From assembly GCA_964651435.1 (NCBI GenBank), contig CAZYVU010000037.1, positions 1 to 30,813 on the forward strand: a DNA stretch of 30,813 nt. The letters are read 5' to 3'. The position numbers and the translations under genes were made by a program. The notes beneath the pieces are model-generated. The model saw only the letters and a program-made list of their open reading frames with translations. It ran no database searches and had not been told where the DNA came from. The stretch comes from CAZYVU01 sp964651435 (GTDB taxonomy: Bacteria; Desulfobacterota; Syntrophorhabdia; Syntrophorhabdales; CAYQXL01). Positions 14,794-21,995 of the stretch are shown one piece after another; position 1 is the stretch's first letter; each line of letters starts with the position of its first letter.

Positions 14794-15475
14794 GGACGTT
14801 GTACTGGCTCTGGACAATTCCCTGGATCTGCTCACCTTGGCGCTGGCCTTCGAGGGGCGCCTCGTTGACGAGCGAAGGGTGAAGCCCCTCCGCCACACCT
14901 CGGAGGTTGTGGGCCGGGTAACATCGGACATGCTTGGGGAACGGGACCTAACGGTTCGGGACCTCACCTGCCTGGTAGTGACGGTGGGGCCGGGCTCGTT
15001 TACCGGTATCCGTGTTGCCCTTGCCTTCTGCAAGGGGCTGAGGGAGGGCCTCTCCATTCCGCTTATCGGCCTTTCGACGCTCGACGTGCTTGCCCAGCCC
15101 CTCTCCTTTCTCGACGGACATTACCTCTGCCCGCTCGTCGACGCCAAGAAAGGGGAGGTCTTTGCCGCCCTTTATCGGGCAGTGGGCGGCGGCCTGATGA
15201 AAATGCTGCCGGAGAGATCTATGAAGCCGCAGGAGGTGGGCGGCATTCTGCAGGGACCCTGCTTCTGCTTCGGGACCGGGGTGGCCGTCTGCACGGAGGT
15301 CCTGCGGGACATGCCGGGCATCTCCTCCATCGATGAGGGCCATGACCGGATCTCCGGCGAGACGCTCATCCGGGAGGGACTGCGGCGGCGTGACCTCGGA
15401 CAGGCGGGGGAGGCGAAGCCCCTATACGGCAGGCGGTCGGAGGCGGAGATCAAGTTTCGCATCGCAGCCCTCTGA
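14783..15475 (+). CDS. tsaB: TsaB, tRNA threonylcarbamoyladenosine biosynthesis partner
   Basis: TsaB is an ASKHA-fold scaffold that pairs with TsaD in making t6A37 on ANN-decoding tRNAs. The 230-residue protein opens with VVLALDNSLDLLTLAL. It carries the family motif VVTVGPGSFTGIRVAL near residues 66-81 and GLSTLDVLAQ near 99. The C-terminal YGRRSEAEIKF is also usual. Start TTG 14783 lies within the last codons of rseP, with GAGG about 7 bp upstream; no better start exists before the conserved strand. tsaD is not in the window. Confidence 0.9.
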   Translation: MGSKDVVLALDNSLDLLTLALAFEGRLVDERRVKPLRHTSEVVGRVTSDMLGERDLTVRDLTCLVVTVGPGSFTGIRVALAFCKGLREGLSIPLIGLSTLDVLAQPLSFLDGHYLCPLVDAKKGEVFAALYRAVGGGLMKMLPERSMKPQEVGGILQGPCFCFGTGVAVCTEVLRDMPGISSIDEGHDRISGETLIREGLRRRDLGQAGEAKPLYGRRSEAEIKFRIAAL

Positions 15476-15494
15476 AAGGCCTTGCCTGTGCCTG

Positions 15495-15530
15495 GGCCCC
15501 GGTGGGTCACGGCCCCTTTCCGTTGCCGAC
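15495..15530 (+). terminator. possible weak terminator after tsaB
   Basis: A GC-rich inverted repeat (GGGCC with GGCCC, about 12-base loop) within 15495-15522 is followed by CTTTCC. The U tract is short, so termination would be inefficient at best. It is the only candidate between tsaB and the next promoter. Confidence 0.25.
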
Positions 15531-15540
15531 GCCGTTCGTA

Positions 15541-15564
15541 ATGGCCTCGGAAATAGTGTATAAT
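15541..15564 (+). promoter_or_regulatory. promoter of the cysteine synthase group
   Basis: A perfect -10 TATAAT lies at 15559-15564. The -35 region near 15536-15541 is a poor match (TCGTAA with 17 bp spacing), so an activator may be needed. Transcription would start near 15571, giving a leader of about 20 bases before cysK. Confidence 0.55.
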
Positions 15565-15589
15565 ATATGGTCTTCGTGAGGTTTTGCCG

Positions 15590-16522
15590 ATGAATGTTGC
15601 CCCTGACATAACCCATCTTGTGGGCAGGACGCCCCTGGTGAGAATCAACAAACTAACAGAGGGCCTGGGTGCCACCGTTCTTGCCAAGCTCGAATTCTTC
15701 AATCCCTGCGGCAGCGTCAAGGACCGCATCGGTGTCGGTATGGTCGAGGCAGCCAAGCGGTCGGGTGCGTTGCGGCCGGGCTCCCTTATCGTTGAGCCCA
15801 CGAGCGGCAACACGGGCATAGCCCTTGCAATGGTTGCCGCCGTAAGGGGATATCGTCTCATTATCGTCATGCCCGATTCCGTGAGCAGCGAGCGGAAGGC
15901 GATGCTCAAGGCCTTCGGGGCAGAGCTTGTTCTTACGCCTGCGCCGGAGGGGATGGAGGGAGCCGTCCGGGCCGCTGAGAGGATTGTTCACGAAAATCCC
16001 GGCGCCGTCATGCTCCAGCAGTTCAAGAACGAGGCTAACCCAGCGGCGCACCGCAACGGAACGGCCCTGGAGATTTGGCAGGACACGGAAGGCAGGGTGG
16101 ACGCTGTTGTGGCGGGCGTGGGTACCGGCGGCACCTTGACGGGTATCGCCGAGGCCTTGAAGGCCAAGAAGCCTTCCTTCCAAGCCATCGCCGTAGAGCC
16201 TGCCCGATCGCCCGTGCTCTCGGGGGGTAAACCGGGGCCGCACAAGATACAGGGTATCGGCGCCGGCTTTGTGCCCGAGGTCCTGAACAGGGGCCTCATA
16301 GACCGGATCATAACGGTTGCCGACGAAGACGCCTTTGACACGGCCAGGCGCCTTGTCCGCGAGGAGGGCATTTTCTGCGGTATTTCCTCCGGCGCCGCCG
16401 CTTGGGCCGCCCTGAAAATTGCCCGGGAAGATGCATTTAAGGGGAAGCTGATCGTTGCCATGATCCCCAGTCTTGGAGACCGGTACCTCTCCACGGAGCT
16501 GTTCCGGCCCTTCATGGAATAA
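15590..16522 (+). CDS. cysK: O-acetylserine sulfhydrylase (cysteine synthase A type)
   Basis: This PLP enzyme makes L-cysteine from O-acetylserine and sulfide. It is 310 residues long from ATG 15590, chosen because GTGAGG lies 8 bp upstream; TTG 15584 would leave only 2 bp. PLP-binding Lys44 is in NPCGSVKDR, the substrate loop is EPTSGNTGIALA near 64-75, and the PLP-phosphate loop is GVGTGGTLTGI near 174-184. SSGAAAWAAL near the C-terminus closes the site. The family also includes cystathionine beta-synthase-like forms, so exact substrate preference is not certain. It heads a set of sulfur-handling genes. Confidence 0.93.
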   Translation: MNVAPDITHLVGRTPLVRINKLTEGLGATVLAKLEFFNPCGSVKDRIGVGMVEAAKRSGALRPGSLIVEPTSGNTGIALAMVAAVRGYRLIIVMPDSVSSERKAMLKAFGAELVLTPAPEGMEGAVRAAERIVHENPGAVMLQQFKNEANPAAHRNGTALEIWQDTEGRVDAVVAGVGTGGTLTGIAEALKAKKPSFQAIAVEPARSPVLSGGKPGPHKIQGIGAGFVPEVLNRGLIDRIITVADEDAFDTARRLVREEGIFCGISSGAAAWAALKIAREDAFKGKLIVAMIPSLGDRYLSTELFRPFME

Positions 16523-16564
16523 CCAAGCCCCTATCGCGCTTACTCTGCTTCAAGGAGGATGTCA

Positions 16565-17779
16565 TTGAAGAGCATTGAAGAGATTAACGAAAAGATCAGA
16601 AAAGGCAAGGTGGTCGTTGTCAACGCCGAGGAGATGGTTGACCTCGTGAAGGAAAAAGGCACGAAGAAGGCCGCGGAGCAGGTCGATGTGGTGACAACGG
16701 GAACCTTTGGCCCCATGTGTTCGAGCGGCATGTTTCTGAACGTAGGGCACTCGAAGCCGCGCATCAAGATCGGCGGCGGCCGGTGCTTTCTTAACGATGT
16801 GCCTGCCTATTGCGGGCTTGCTGCGGTAGACGTTTACATAGGCGCCACGGCGTCGCCCGACGACGACCCTCGGAACACGGTCTACCCGGGCGCCTTTAAG
16901 TACGGCGGCGGCCATGTTATCGAGGAGTTTGTGGCAGGCAAGGACATCAGACTGACGGTGACGGCCTACGGGACCGATTGTTATCCGCGCAAAAGGATCG
17001 AAACGTACATCAACAAGGGCAACGTGAACGAGGCCTATCTGTATAACCCCAGGAATGCCTATCAGAACTATAATGTGGCCGTCAACCTTTCAAACCGGGT
17101 TATTCATACCTACATGGGTGTCGTAAAGCCGAACCTGGGCAATGCCAATTACTGCAGCGCCGGCCAGCTTTCACCACTCCTGAAGGACCCCCTCTACCGC
17201 ACCATCGGTGTGGGAACACGCATCTTTATCGGCGGCGGCGTGGGCTATGTGGCCTGGAACGGGACGCAGCATAACCCCGATGCAAAGCGGAGCCCCGATG
17301 GGCTGCCGCGGGCCGGCGCGGGGACCCTCGCCACGATGGGCGACGCGAAGCAGATGGATCCCCGGTTTATCAGGGGTGCGAGCTTTATCGGCTATGGGGC
17401 AACCATCTTCATGGGCATCGGTATTCCGATACCCGTCATCGATGAGGAGATGGCATACTTTACGTCCCGAGGTGACGACGAGTTTTATGCACAGATTGTC
17501 GACTACGGTGTCGACTACCCCGAAAGGGTTCCGAAAAGCCTCGGCGAGGCAAGCTACGCACAGCTCAAGTCGGGTACCATAACGGTGAACGGTCAGGAGG
17601 TTCCCTCCTTTCCCATATCCTCCTATTCCAAGGCCCTGGAGATTGCCGACATACTGAAGGGCTGGATCGCAGAGGGTCGGTTCGAGCTCACAAGCCCTGT
17701 TCAGCCTTTGCCGGGCGTGCGCACGGGGGTTGTCATGAATACCCTGGAAGAGCGGGAGCCGGAAGGTATCTACGGTTAG
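16565..17779 (+). CDS. DUF39 homocysteine biosynthesis protein
   Basis: DUF39 proteins of methanogens and some anaerobic bacteria are implicated genetically in making homocysteine from aspartate semialdehyde and sulfide, bypassing O-acyl-homoserine. The protein starts KSIEEINEKIRKGK, a typical family start. It contains GTFGPMCSSGMFLNVGHSKPR near 42-62, GGGRCFLNDVPAYCG, and GTQHNPDAKR, with conserved cysteines that could carry sulfur. TTG 16565 is chosen over ATG 16559 because AAGGAGG abuts the ATG with no spacing, whereas TTG has an ideal 6 bp. The length is 404 residues. No ferredoxin-like partner gene, which often accompanies DUF39, is seen next to it. Confidence 0.88.
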   Translation: MKSIEEINEKIRKGKVVVVNAEEMVDLVKEKGTKKAAEQVDVVTTGTFGPMCSSGMFLNVGHSKPRIKIGGGRCFLNDVPAYCGLAAVDVYIGATASPDDDPRNTVYPGAFKYGGGHVIEEFVAGKDIRLTVTAYGTDCYPRKRIETYINKGNVNEAYLYNPRNAYQNYNVAVNLSNRVIHTYMGVVKPNLGNANYCSAGQLSPLLKDPLYRTIGVGTRIFIGGGVGYVAWNGTQHNPDAKRSPDGLPRAGAGTLATMGDAKQMDPRFIRGASFIGYGATIFMGIGIPIPVIDEEMAYFTSRGDDEFYAQIVDYGVDYPERVPKSLGEASYAQLKSGTITVNGQEVPSFPISSYSKALEIADILKGWIAEGRFELTSPVQPLPGVRTGVVMNTLEEREPEGIYG

Positions 17780-17832
17780 GAACGGGAAACCGCTGCGGCA
17801 ACAACAACAACGGGTAAAGCCGGGGGCCATGC

Positions 17833-18822
17833 ATGAATAGGAAGGCGCTATCGTTGCTCTCCGGCGGGCTGGACAGCACGCTGTCGACGAGGCTGATCAT
17901 GGATCAGGGCATCGACGTGGTGGCCCTCCATTACACCTCTCCTTTTGCGAGCCGCAAGGAGAGGGAGCGGGGCCTTCAGGCCGAGCGGACGGCGAAAGAG
18001 CTCGGCGTGCCGCTCGTTTTCCTCGAAAAAGGCGAGGACTATCTGGAGGTGATCAGAAATCCTCGCTTCGGATACGGCAAGAACATGAACCCCTGCATTG
18101 ATTGCAGGATCTTTATGCTCCGCCTTGCCAAGACGGTCATGGAGGAGTGGGGTGCGGGGTTCGTAGTGACGGGAGAGGTGCTGGGGCAGCGCCCCATGTC
18201 TCAAATGCGCGACACCATCATGCTTATAGAGAGGGAGAGCGGCCTGTCGGATCTGCTTGTGAGGCCCCTCTCGGCCCACTCGTTTCATCCGTCCCTGCCG
18301 GAGCGCGAGGGGGTGGTCGACAGAAACCGGCTTCTTGGGATTACGGGCAGGTCCCGGAGGGACCAAAACGACCTCGCTAAGCGATATGGGCTGAAGGAGT
18401 TTGGACACCCGGCGGGGGGGTGCCTCCTCACCGACCCCATCTTTGCTGCAAAGGTGCGCGATCTTTTCGCCCACGGCCGGGGCGCGATGGACGATGTGAA
18501 GCTGCTGACCGTAGGCAGGCACTTCCGCCTCGACGGGGCCACGAAGGCTGTTGTGGGGAGAAACAAGGAAGAAAACGAACAACTGGCCGAATTGGCCCTG
18601 CCGCCCCGTACGCTCCTTCGGCCCGTTGGCTTCAAAGGCCCGGTGGGTCTCATCGACGGGCCCCCGACGGAATGGGCCGTTGACGCCGTTGCCCGCATAC
18701 TCGCATGGTACAGTAAGAAGGACCTGCCATGCATTACCGTCGAATACGAGGACGGCGACGGCACTATGCAAAGCCGTACGGTTGAACCCGCGCCCTTTGA
18801 CGTGGAGCGGCACCTGATTTAG
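17833..18822 (+). CDS. PP-loop ATPase, ThiI-like tRNA 4-thiouridine synthesis family
   Basis: A 329-residue adenylating protein. The PP-loop is S10-G-G-L-D-S15 at the N-terminus. Cys88 and Cys91 in NPCIDCR, followed by FVVTGEVLGQRPMSQ, match bacterial proteins annotated as tRNA sulfurtransferase or thiouridylase-like. About 100 C-terminal residues form a separate domain (LLTVGRHFRLDG, VVGRNKEEN) resembling the NFACT-R RNA-binding module. It would activate a nucleobase with ATP for sulfur insertion. Neither a THUMP nor a rhodanese domain is present, unlike classical ThiI. The ribosome site before ATG 17833 is weak. It follows DUF39 by 53 bp, in keeping with a sulfur operon. Confidence 0.75.
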   Translation: MNRKALSLLSGGLDSTLSTRLIMDQGIDVVALHYTSPFASRKERERGLQAERTAKELGVPLVFLEKGEDYLEVIRNPRFGYGKNMNPCIDCRIFMLRLAKTVMEEWGAGFVVTGEVLGQRPMSQMRDTIMLIERESGLSDLLVRPLSAHSFHPSLPEREGVVDRNRLLGITGRSRRDQNDLAKRYGLKEFGHPAGGCLLTDPIFAAKVRDLFAHGRGAMDDVKLLTVGRHFRLDGATKAVVGRNKEENEQLAELALPPRTLLRPVGFKGPVGLIDGPPTEWAVDAVARILAWYSKKDLPCITVEYEDGDGTMQSRTVEPAPFDVERHLI

Positions 18823-18830
18823 GAGGAAAG

Positions 18831-19484
18831 GTGAAGCTTTTTGACGATCTCTATGCCTATCCATGGACCTCCATGGAGGCCAACAACGCCAACACGTTCT
18901 TTATCGACGGCCCCGTGCCGACCCTCATCGATCCCGGCCATCTTCAGTTTTTTGACCGGATTGTGGAGGGAATGGCCCGCGACGGAAAATCCGTCGACCG
19001 GATCCGGCTGGTGCTCTGTACCCACGGCCACCCGGACCACATAGAGGCCCTGCAGCTTTTTGACGGCCGGGTCATGAAGGCTGTCAGCGAGGCGGAGCTC
19101 TCCTATCTTCAGGGGCCGGGCAAGGACCTCTTTCTCTTGACCGGATCGCAGTTTCCGGCGAGACCTTTTCAGATTGCGCTGAAAGAGGGGACACTTGAGG
19201 TGGGGGATAAGGAGTTTGCCGTCATCCCGACACCGGGCCATTCGCCCGGGTCCGTCTGTCTTTACTGGCCGGACCGCAAGGCGCTTATTACGGGCGATAC
19301 GGTTTTCTACATGGGTGTCGGGCGAACGGACTTCGAGGGCGGTGACATCGGCCTTCTTAAGGAAAGCGTGGAGCGCCTGGCAACGCTCGACGTAGAGTAT
19401 CTCCTTCCGGGCCATGGCCAGATGGCCAAGGGAAGAGAAGGCATACAAAAGAATTTCGCCCTTATTCGTGACGAGTTTTTCTGA
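18831..19484 (+). CDS. metallo-beta-lactamase-fold hydrolase (glyoxalase II-like)
   Basis: A 217-residue MBL protein with the metal motif T64-H65-G-H67-P-D69-H70, a second His in TPGHSPGS near residue 142, GDTVF near 161 and a C-terminal GHG near 199. This fits thioester hydrolases such as glyoxalase II or persulfide dioxygenase-like proteins. A catalytic assignment needs more than sequence motifs. The GTG start follows AGGAGG by 4 bp and the gene begins 8 bp after the PP-loop gene, so it is surely cotranscribed. The neighbours suggest a role around thiols or sulfur, which is inference. Confidence 0.8.
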   Translation: MKLFDDLYAYPWTSMEANNANTFFIDGPVPTLIDPGHLQFFDRIVEGMARDGKSVDRIRLVLCTHGHPDHIEALQLFDGRVMKAVSEAELSYLQGPGKDLFLLTGSQFPARPFQIALKEGTLEVGDKEFAVIPTPGHSPGSVCLYWPDRKALITGDTVFYMGVGRTDFEGGDIGLLKESVERLATLDVEYLLPGHGQMAKGREGIQKNFALIRDEFF

Positions 19485-19499
19485 GCAGCAATGTTTTGC

Positions 19500-19529
19500 T
19501 TGTTCAAAAGGCGCAGTCATGCTTATATT
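19500..19529 (+). promoter_or_regulatory. possible promoter of the zinc-ribbon gene
   Basis: TTGTTC (19500-19505) and TATATT (19524-19529, 5 of 6 consensus bases) are 18 bp apart. The -35 box matches poorly. It lies directly after the MBL stop and about 45 bp before the small gene. Confidence 0.35.
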
Positions 19530-19575
19530 GTACATACCGGGATACAGTCGTTGGTCCCGGCAAAGGAGGCGGTAA

Positions 19576-19746
19576 GTGAATCTACCAGACGAGTATACCT
19601 GCGAGCTTTGCGGATATGAATTCCTGGATGGCGAGGTCCCGGAGCTTTTTTGTCCCAATTGCGGAAGCAGTACGGTAACGAGAGAAATGAGCTATGAGGA
19701 GTACCTTGAGGAAGATCTGGGGAATGTCAGAATAATCACTTTGTAA
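19576..19746 (+). CDS. small zinc-ribbon protein, 56 aa
   Basis: A short gene with an ideal ribosome site (AAGGAGG, 6 bp before GTG 19576). The peptide NLPDEYTCELCGYEF begins with a CxxC (residues 9-12). A second CxxC (CPNCGSS, near residues 26-29) follows after a 13-residue spacer, giving a rubredoxin-like or zinc-ribbon knuckle. The C-terminal half is acidic (EEYLEEDLG). It could bind zinc or a mononuclear iron. Its partner is unknown. The position at the end of the sulfur group may or may not be meaningful. Confidence 0.72.
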   Translation: MNLPDEYTCELCGYEFLDGEVPELFCPNCGSSTVTREMSYEEYLEEDLGNVRIITL

Positions 19747-19805
19747 GTTCGGCGGGCCCCGGGCCTGCTGTCGGCCTTTGTCCGAAAAATAGTACAAATT
19801 AATTA

Positions 19806-19833
19806 TTGACTTGTTTTCGAAAAGAGGTATAGA
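19806..19833 (+). promoter_or_regulatory. promoter of the pan operon
   Basis: TTGACT (19806-19811, 5 of 6) and TATAGA (19828-19833, 4 of 6) are 16 bp apart. Transcription would start near 19840, leaving about 100 bases of leader that contain the terminator at 19895-19929. Confidence 0.6.
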
Positions 19834-19894
19834 CTACAGCCAAACCGCTTGGATCCTTGAGTCGAATCTGGACCGAGACGGAAGGAGAGAGAGC

Positions 19895-19929
19895 AAAGCC
19901 TTCTGAATTGTGTTCAGAAGGCTTTTTTT
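19895..19929 (+). terminator. intrinsic terminator in the panB leader (candidate attenuator)
   Basis: A 13-bp perfect stem pairs AAAGCCTTCTGAA (19895-19907) with its complement at 19913-19925 around the loop TTGTG. It is followed by a T run to 19929. This is a textbook intrinsic terminator placed between the promoter at 19806 and the panB ATG at 19941. A purine-rich GGAAGG at 19880-19885 could compete for the CCTTCT part of the left arm, but no strong antiterminator or known riboswitch is recognised. Confidence 0.8.
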
Positions 19930-19940
19930 GTTGGAAGGCC

Positions 19941-20735
19941 ATGGAGAAGATTACCGCACCGTTAATCCGCGAAATGAAAGGTAAGAGCAAGCTTGCGATG
20001 CTTACCGCCTACGACTATGCCATGGCGGCCATCGTCGATGGTGCCGGCATCGACATGATTCTTGTCGGCGATTCTCTTGGCCAGGTCATGCTTGGCTATG
20101 AGAGCACGGTGCCCGTAACGGTCGAAGAAATGATCCACCACACCGCCGCTGTAACCCGTGCGGCCAAAAGGTCCCTCGTCGTCGTCGACCTGCCCTTCAT
20201 GTCCTATCACGTTAGCGTCGAAGACGCAAAACGGAATGCGGGCAGGGTGATAAAGGAAAGCGGGGCCGGCGCCGTCAAGCTCGAAGGGGGCTGCCGCATG
20301 AAGGAGACCATACGGGCCTTGGTAGATATCGAGATTCCGGTCATGGGCCACATCGGCCTGACCCCCCAATCGGTTCACCGGATGGGCGGGTACAAGGTCC
20401 AGGGCAAGGGCGCCGACGCCGTGAGGCTTATAGAGGACGCAAAGGCGGTCGAGGAGGCCGGTGCGTTCTCTCTCGTCCTTGAGTGTGTCCCCAGGCAGCT
20501 TGCAGAGGAGATAACGAAGACCATCTCGATTCCGACCATCGGCATCGGTGCCGGGCCGGACTGTGACGGCCAGGTGCTCGTCATTCATGACCTTTTGGGG
20601 CTTTTCGGGGAATTTCGGCCCAAGTTCGTCAAGCGGTACAGGGACCTCCGCCAGAGCATCGATGGCGCCGTAAAAGAGTATATCGAGGAGGTGAGGGGAG
20701 GGGTCTTTCCCGATGATGGCCATTCCTTCCACTAA
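19941..20735 (+). CDS. panB: 3-methyl-2-oxobutanoate hydroxymethyltransferase
   Basis: PanB uses 5,10-methylene-THF to hydroxymethylate alpha-ketoisovalerate to ketopantoate, the first step of pantothenate synthesis. The 264-residue length from ATG 19941 equals the E. coli enzyme. Diagnostic segments are MLTAYDYAMA, ILVGDSLGQVMLGY near 36-49, DLPFMSY near 82, KLEGG near 112, HIGLTPQSVHRMGGYKVQGK near 134-153 and GIGAGPDCDGQVLV near 197. The open frame continues upstream through the terminator to TTG 19857, but those residues are not family-like. Methylene-THF use ties it to the metVF pool at the other end of the window. Confidence 0.97.
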   Translation: MEKITAPLIREMKGKSKLAMLTAYDYAMAAIVDGAGIDMILVGDSLGQVMLGYESTVPVTVEEMIHHTAAVTRAAKRSLVVVDLPFMSYHVSVEDAKRNAGRVIKESGAGAVKLEGGCRMKETIRALVDIEIPVMGHIGLTPQSVHRMGGYKVQGKGADAVRLIEDAKAVEEAGAFSLVLECVPRQLAEEITKTISIPTIGIGAGPDCDGQVLVIHDLLGLFGEFRPKFVKRYRDLRQSIDGAVKEYIEEVRGGVFPDDGHSFH

Positions 20736-20738
20736 AGC

Positions 20739-21602
20739 ATGAGAATTATTTCCAACGTTCTTGAGATGCAGGCCGTTGCCGAGGACCTGCGAAAGACACA
20801 GATAATCGGCTTCGTCCCCACCATGGGATACCTCCACGAAGGCCACCTGGCCCTTGTAAAAAGGGCCCGCCACCTGGCCGATGTGGTTGTCGTGAGCATT
20901 TTCGTCAATCCGACGCAGTTTGGCCCAACGGAGGACCTAGACAGATACCCAAGGGACATGGAAAGGGACAAGGCCTTGCTGGAGCAGGAAAAGACGGACA
21001 TCATCTTCTTTCCCGAGGCTCAGGATATCTATCCCCCCGGGTACTCAACGTACATAGAGGTGAGGAATATAGATGAACATCTCTGTGGAAAGATCAGGAC
21101 GGGCCACTTCACCGGCGTCGCCACGGTGGTTGCCAAGCTCTTCAACATTGTAAAGCCCAATTTTGCCGTTTTTGGTCAAAAAGACTATCAACAGCTCAGA
21201 ATAATCGAACGCATGGTCGAGGACCTCAATATGGATGTGAAGATCCTCTCTCACCCAACGGTGCGCGAGGCTGACGGCCTCGCCATGAGTTCCAGAAATA
21301 CCTATCTGTCCCCTGAGGAGCGTGAAAGGGCCCTCTCCATCTCCAGGGCCATCCGGAAGGTCGAGGCGCTGTACAGGGAGGGGGAGAGAGACCCTGCAAG
21401 GCTGAAGGGGGAGGCTGAGGCCGTCCTTTCGGCCGCCAAAGATGTGGAAATAGAATACGTCAGTGTCTGTGACGCCGCCACGCTTGAGGAGCGGGCAACA
21501 CTCACAGGCAAGGCGGTCCTCGCCATTGCCTGCCGCGTGGGCAAGACCAGGTTGATTGATAACACTTTATTGTCGGAGGCCTTACGATGCAACGAGCCAT
21601 GA
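20739..21602 (+). CDS. panC: pantoate-beta-alanine ligase
   Basis: PanC condenses pantoate with beta-alanine through a pantoyl-adenylate. The 287-residue protein has the nucleotidyltransferase HIGH-like motif in VPTMGYLHEGHLALV near residue 26. It also has VSIFVNPTQFGP near 52, GHFTGVATVV near 121, FGQKDYQQ near 145 and the KMSKS-equivalent MSSRNTYLS near 184. It starts 3 bp after panB without a strong ribosome site, and its last 16 bp overlap panD, so the three genes are translationally linked. Confidence 0.97.
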   Translation: MRIISNVLEMQAVAEDLRKTQIIGFVPTMGYLHEGHLALVKRARHLADVVVVSIFVNPTQFGPTEDLDRYPRDMERDKALLEQEKTDIIFFPEAQDIYPPGYSTYIEVRNIDEHLCGKIRTGHFTGVATVVAKLFNIVKPNFAVFGQKDYQQLRIIERMVEDLNMDVKILSHPTVREADGLAMSSRNTYLSPEERERALSISRAIRKVEALYREGERDPARLKGEAEAVLSAAKDVEIEYVSVCDAATLEERATLTGKAVLAIACRVGKTRLIDNTLLSEALRCNEP

Positions 21603-21937
21603 TGAAATCCAAAATCCACAGAGCGACCGTGACGGATAGCAACCTTCACTACGAGGGTAGCATTACCATAGATCAGGAGCTGCTGGAAAAGGCCGAAATC
21701 ATGCAATATGAGCAGGTGGATATTTATAACGTTACGACGGGTGACCGCTTCACGACCTATGCGATCGAGGGCGACAGGCATTCGGGCACGATCTGTATTA
21801 ACGGTGCCGCTGCCCACAAGGCAAAAAAGGATGATGTTATCATTATCGTGACGTACGGGTATTACGACGAAAAAGACCTGGTCAATTTTCAGCCCAAGAA
21901 AGTATACGTAGACAGCCGGAACCGGATAAAGGCCTGA
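21587..21937 (+). CDS. panD: aspartate 1-decarboxylase (pyruvoyl enzyme precursor)
   Basis: PanD makes beta-alanine from aspartate for PanC. The 116-residue proenzyme aligns without gaps to E. coli PanD through the start: HYEG24-S25 is the self-cleavage site that yields the pyruvoyl group, and Lys9 and the RFTTYAIEG strand are in place. NGAAAHKAKKDDVIII is also typical. ATG 21587 inside panC gives the correct spacing to Gly24-Ser25, so it is preferred over the two ATGs four and five codons downstream. Confidence 0.97.
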   Translation: MQRAMMKSKIHRATVTDSNLHYEGSITIDQELLEKAEIMQYEQVDIYNVTTGDRFTTYAIEGDRHSGTICINGAAAHKAKKDDVIIIVTYGYYDEKDLVNFQPKKVYVDSRNRIKA

Positions 21938-21965
21938 GGGTACCGCCCCCTCAATCCGGATGATT

Positions 21966-21987
21966 CCCCGCCGCTTTTGCTGCGGGG
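21966..21987. terminator. GC-rich hairpin between convergent panD and purSL
   Basis: CCCCGC (21966-21971) pairs with GCGGGG (21982-21987). After one C-T mismatch, an inner GC pair closes a TTTT loop. It sits between two convergent genes, where a shared bidirectional terminator is expected. Neither side has a clear U run, so function is uncertain. Confidence 0.4.
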
Positions 21988-21995
21988 TCGTCCAT

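Noticed and set aside
19857..19940. In-frame upstream extension of panB as real coding sequence
   Set aside because: It runs through a perfect intrinsic terminator and has no family similarity; ATG 19941 gives the normal 264 residues.
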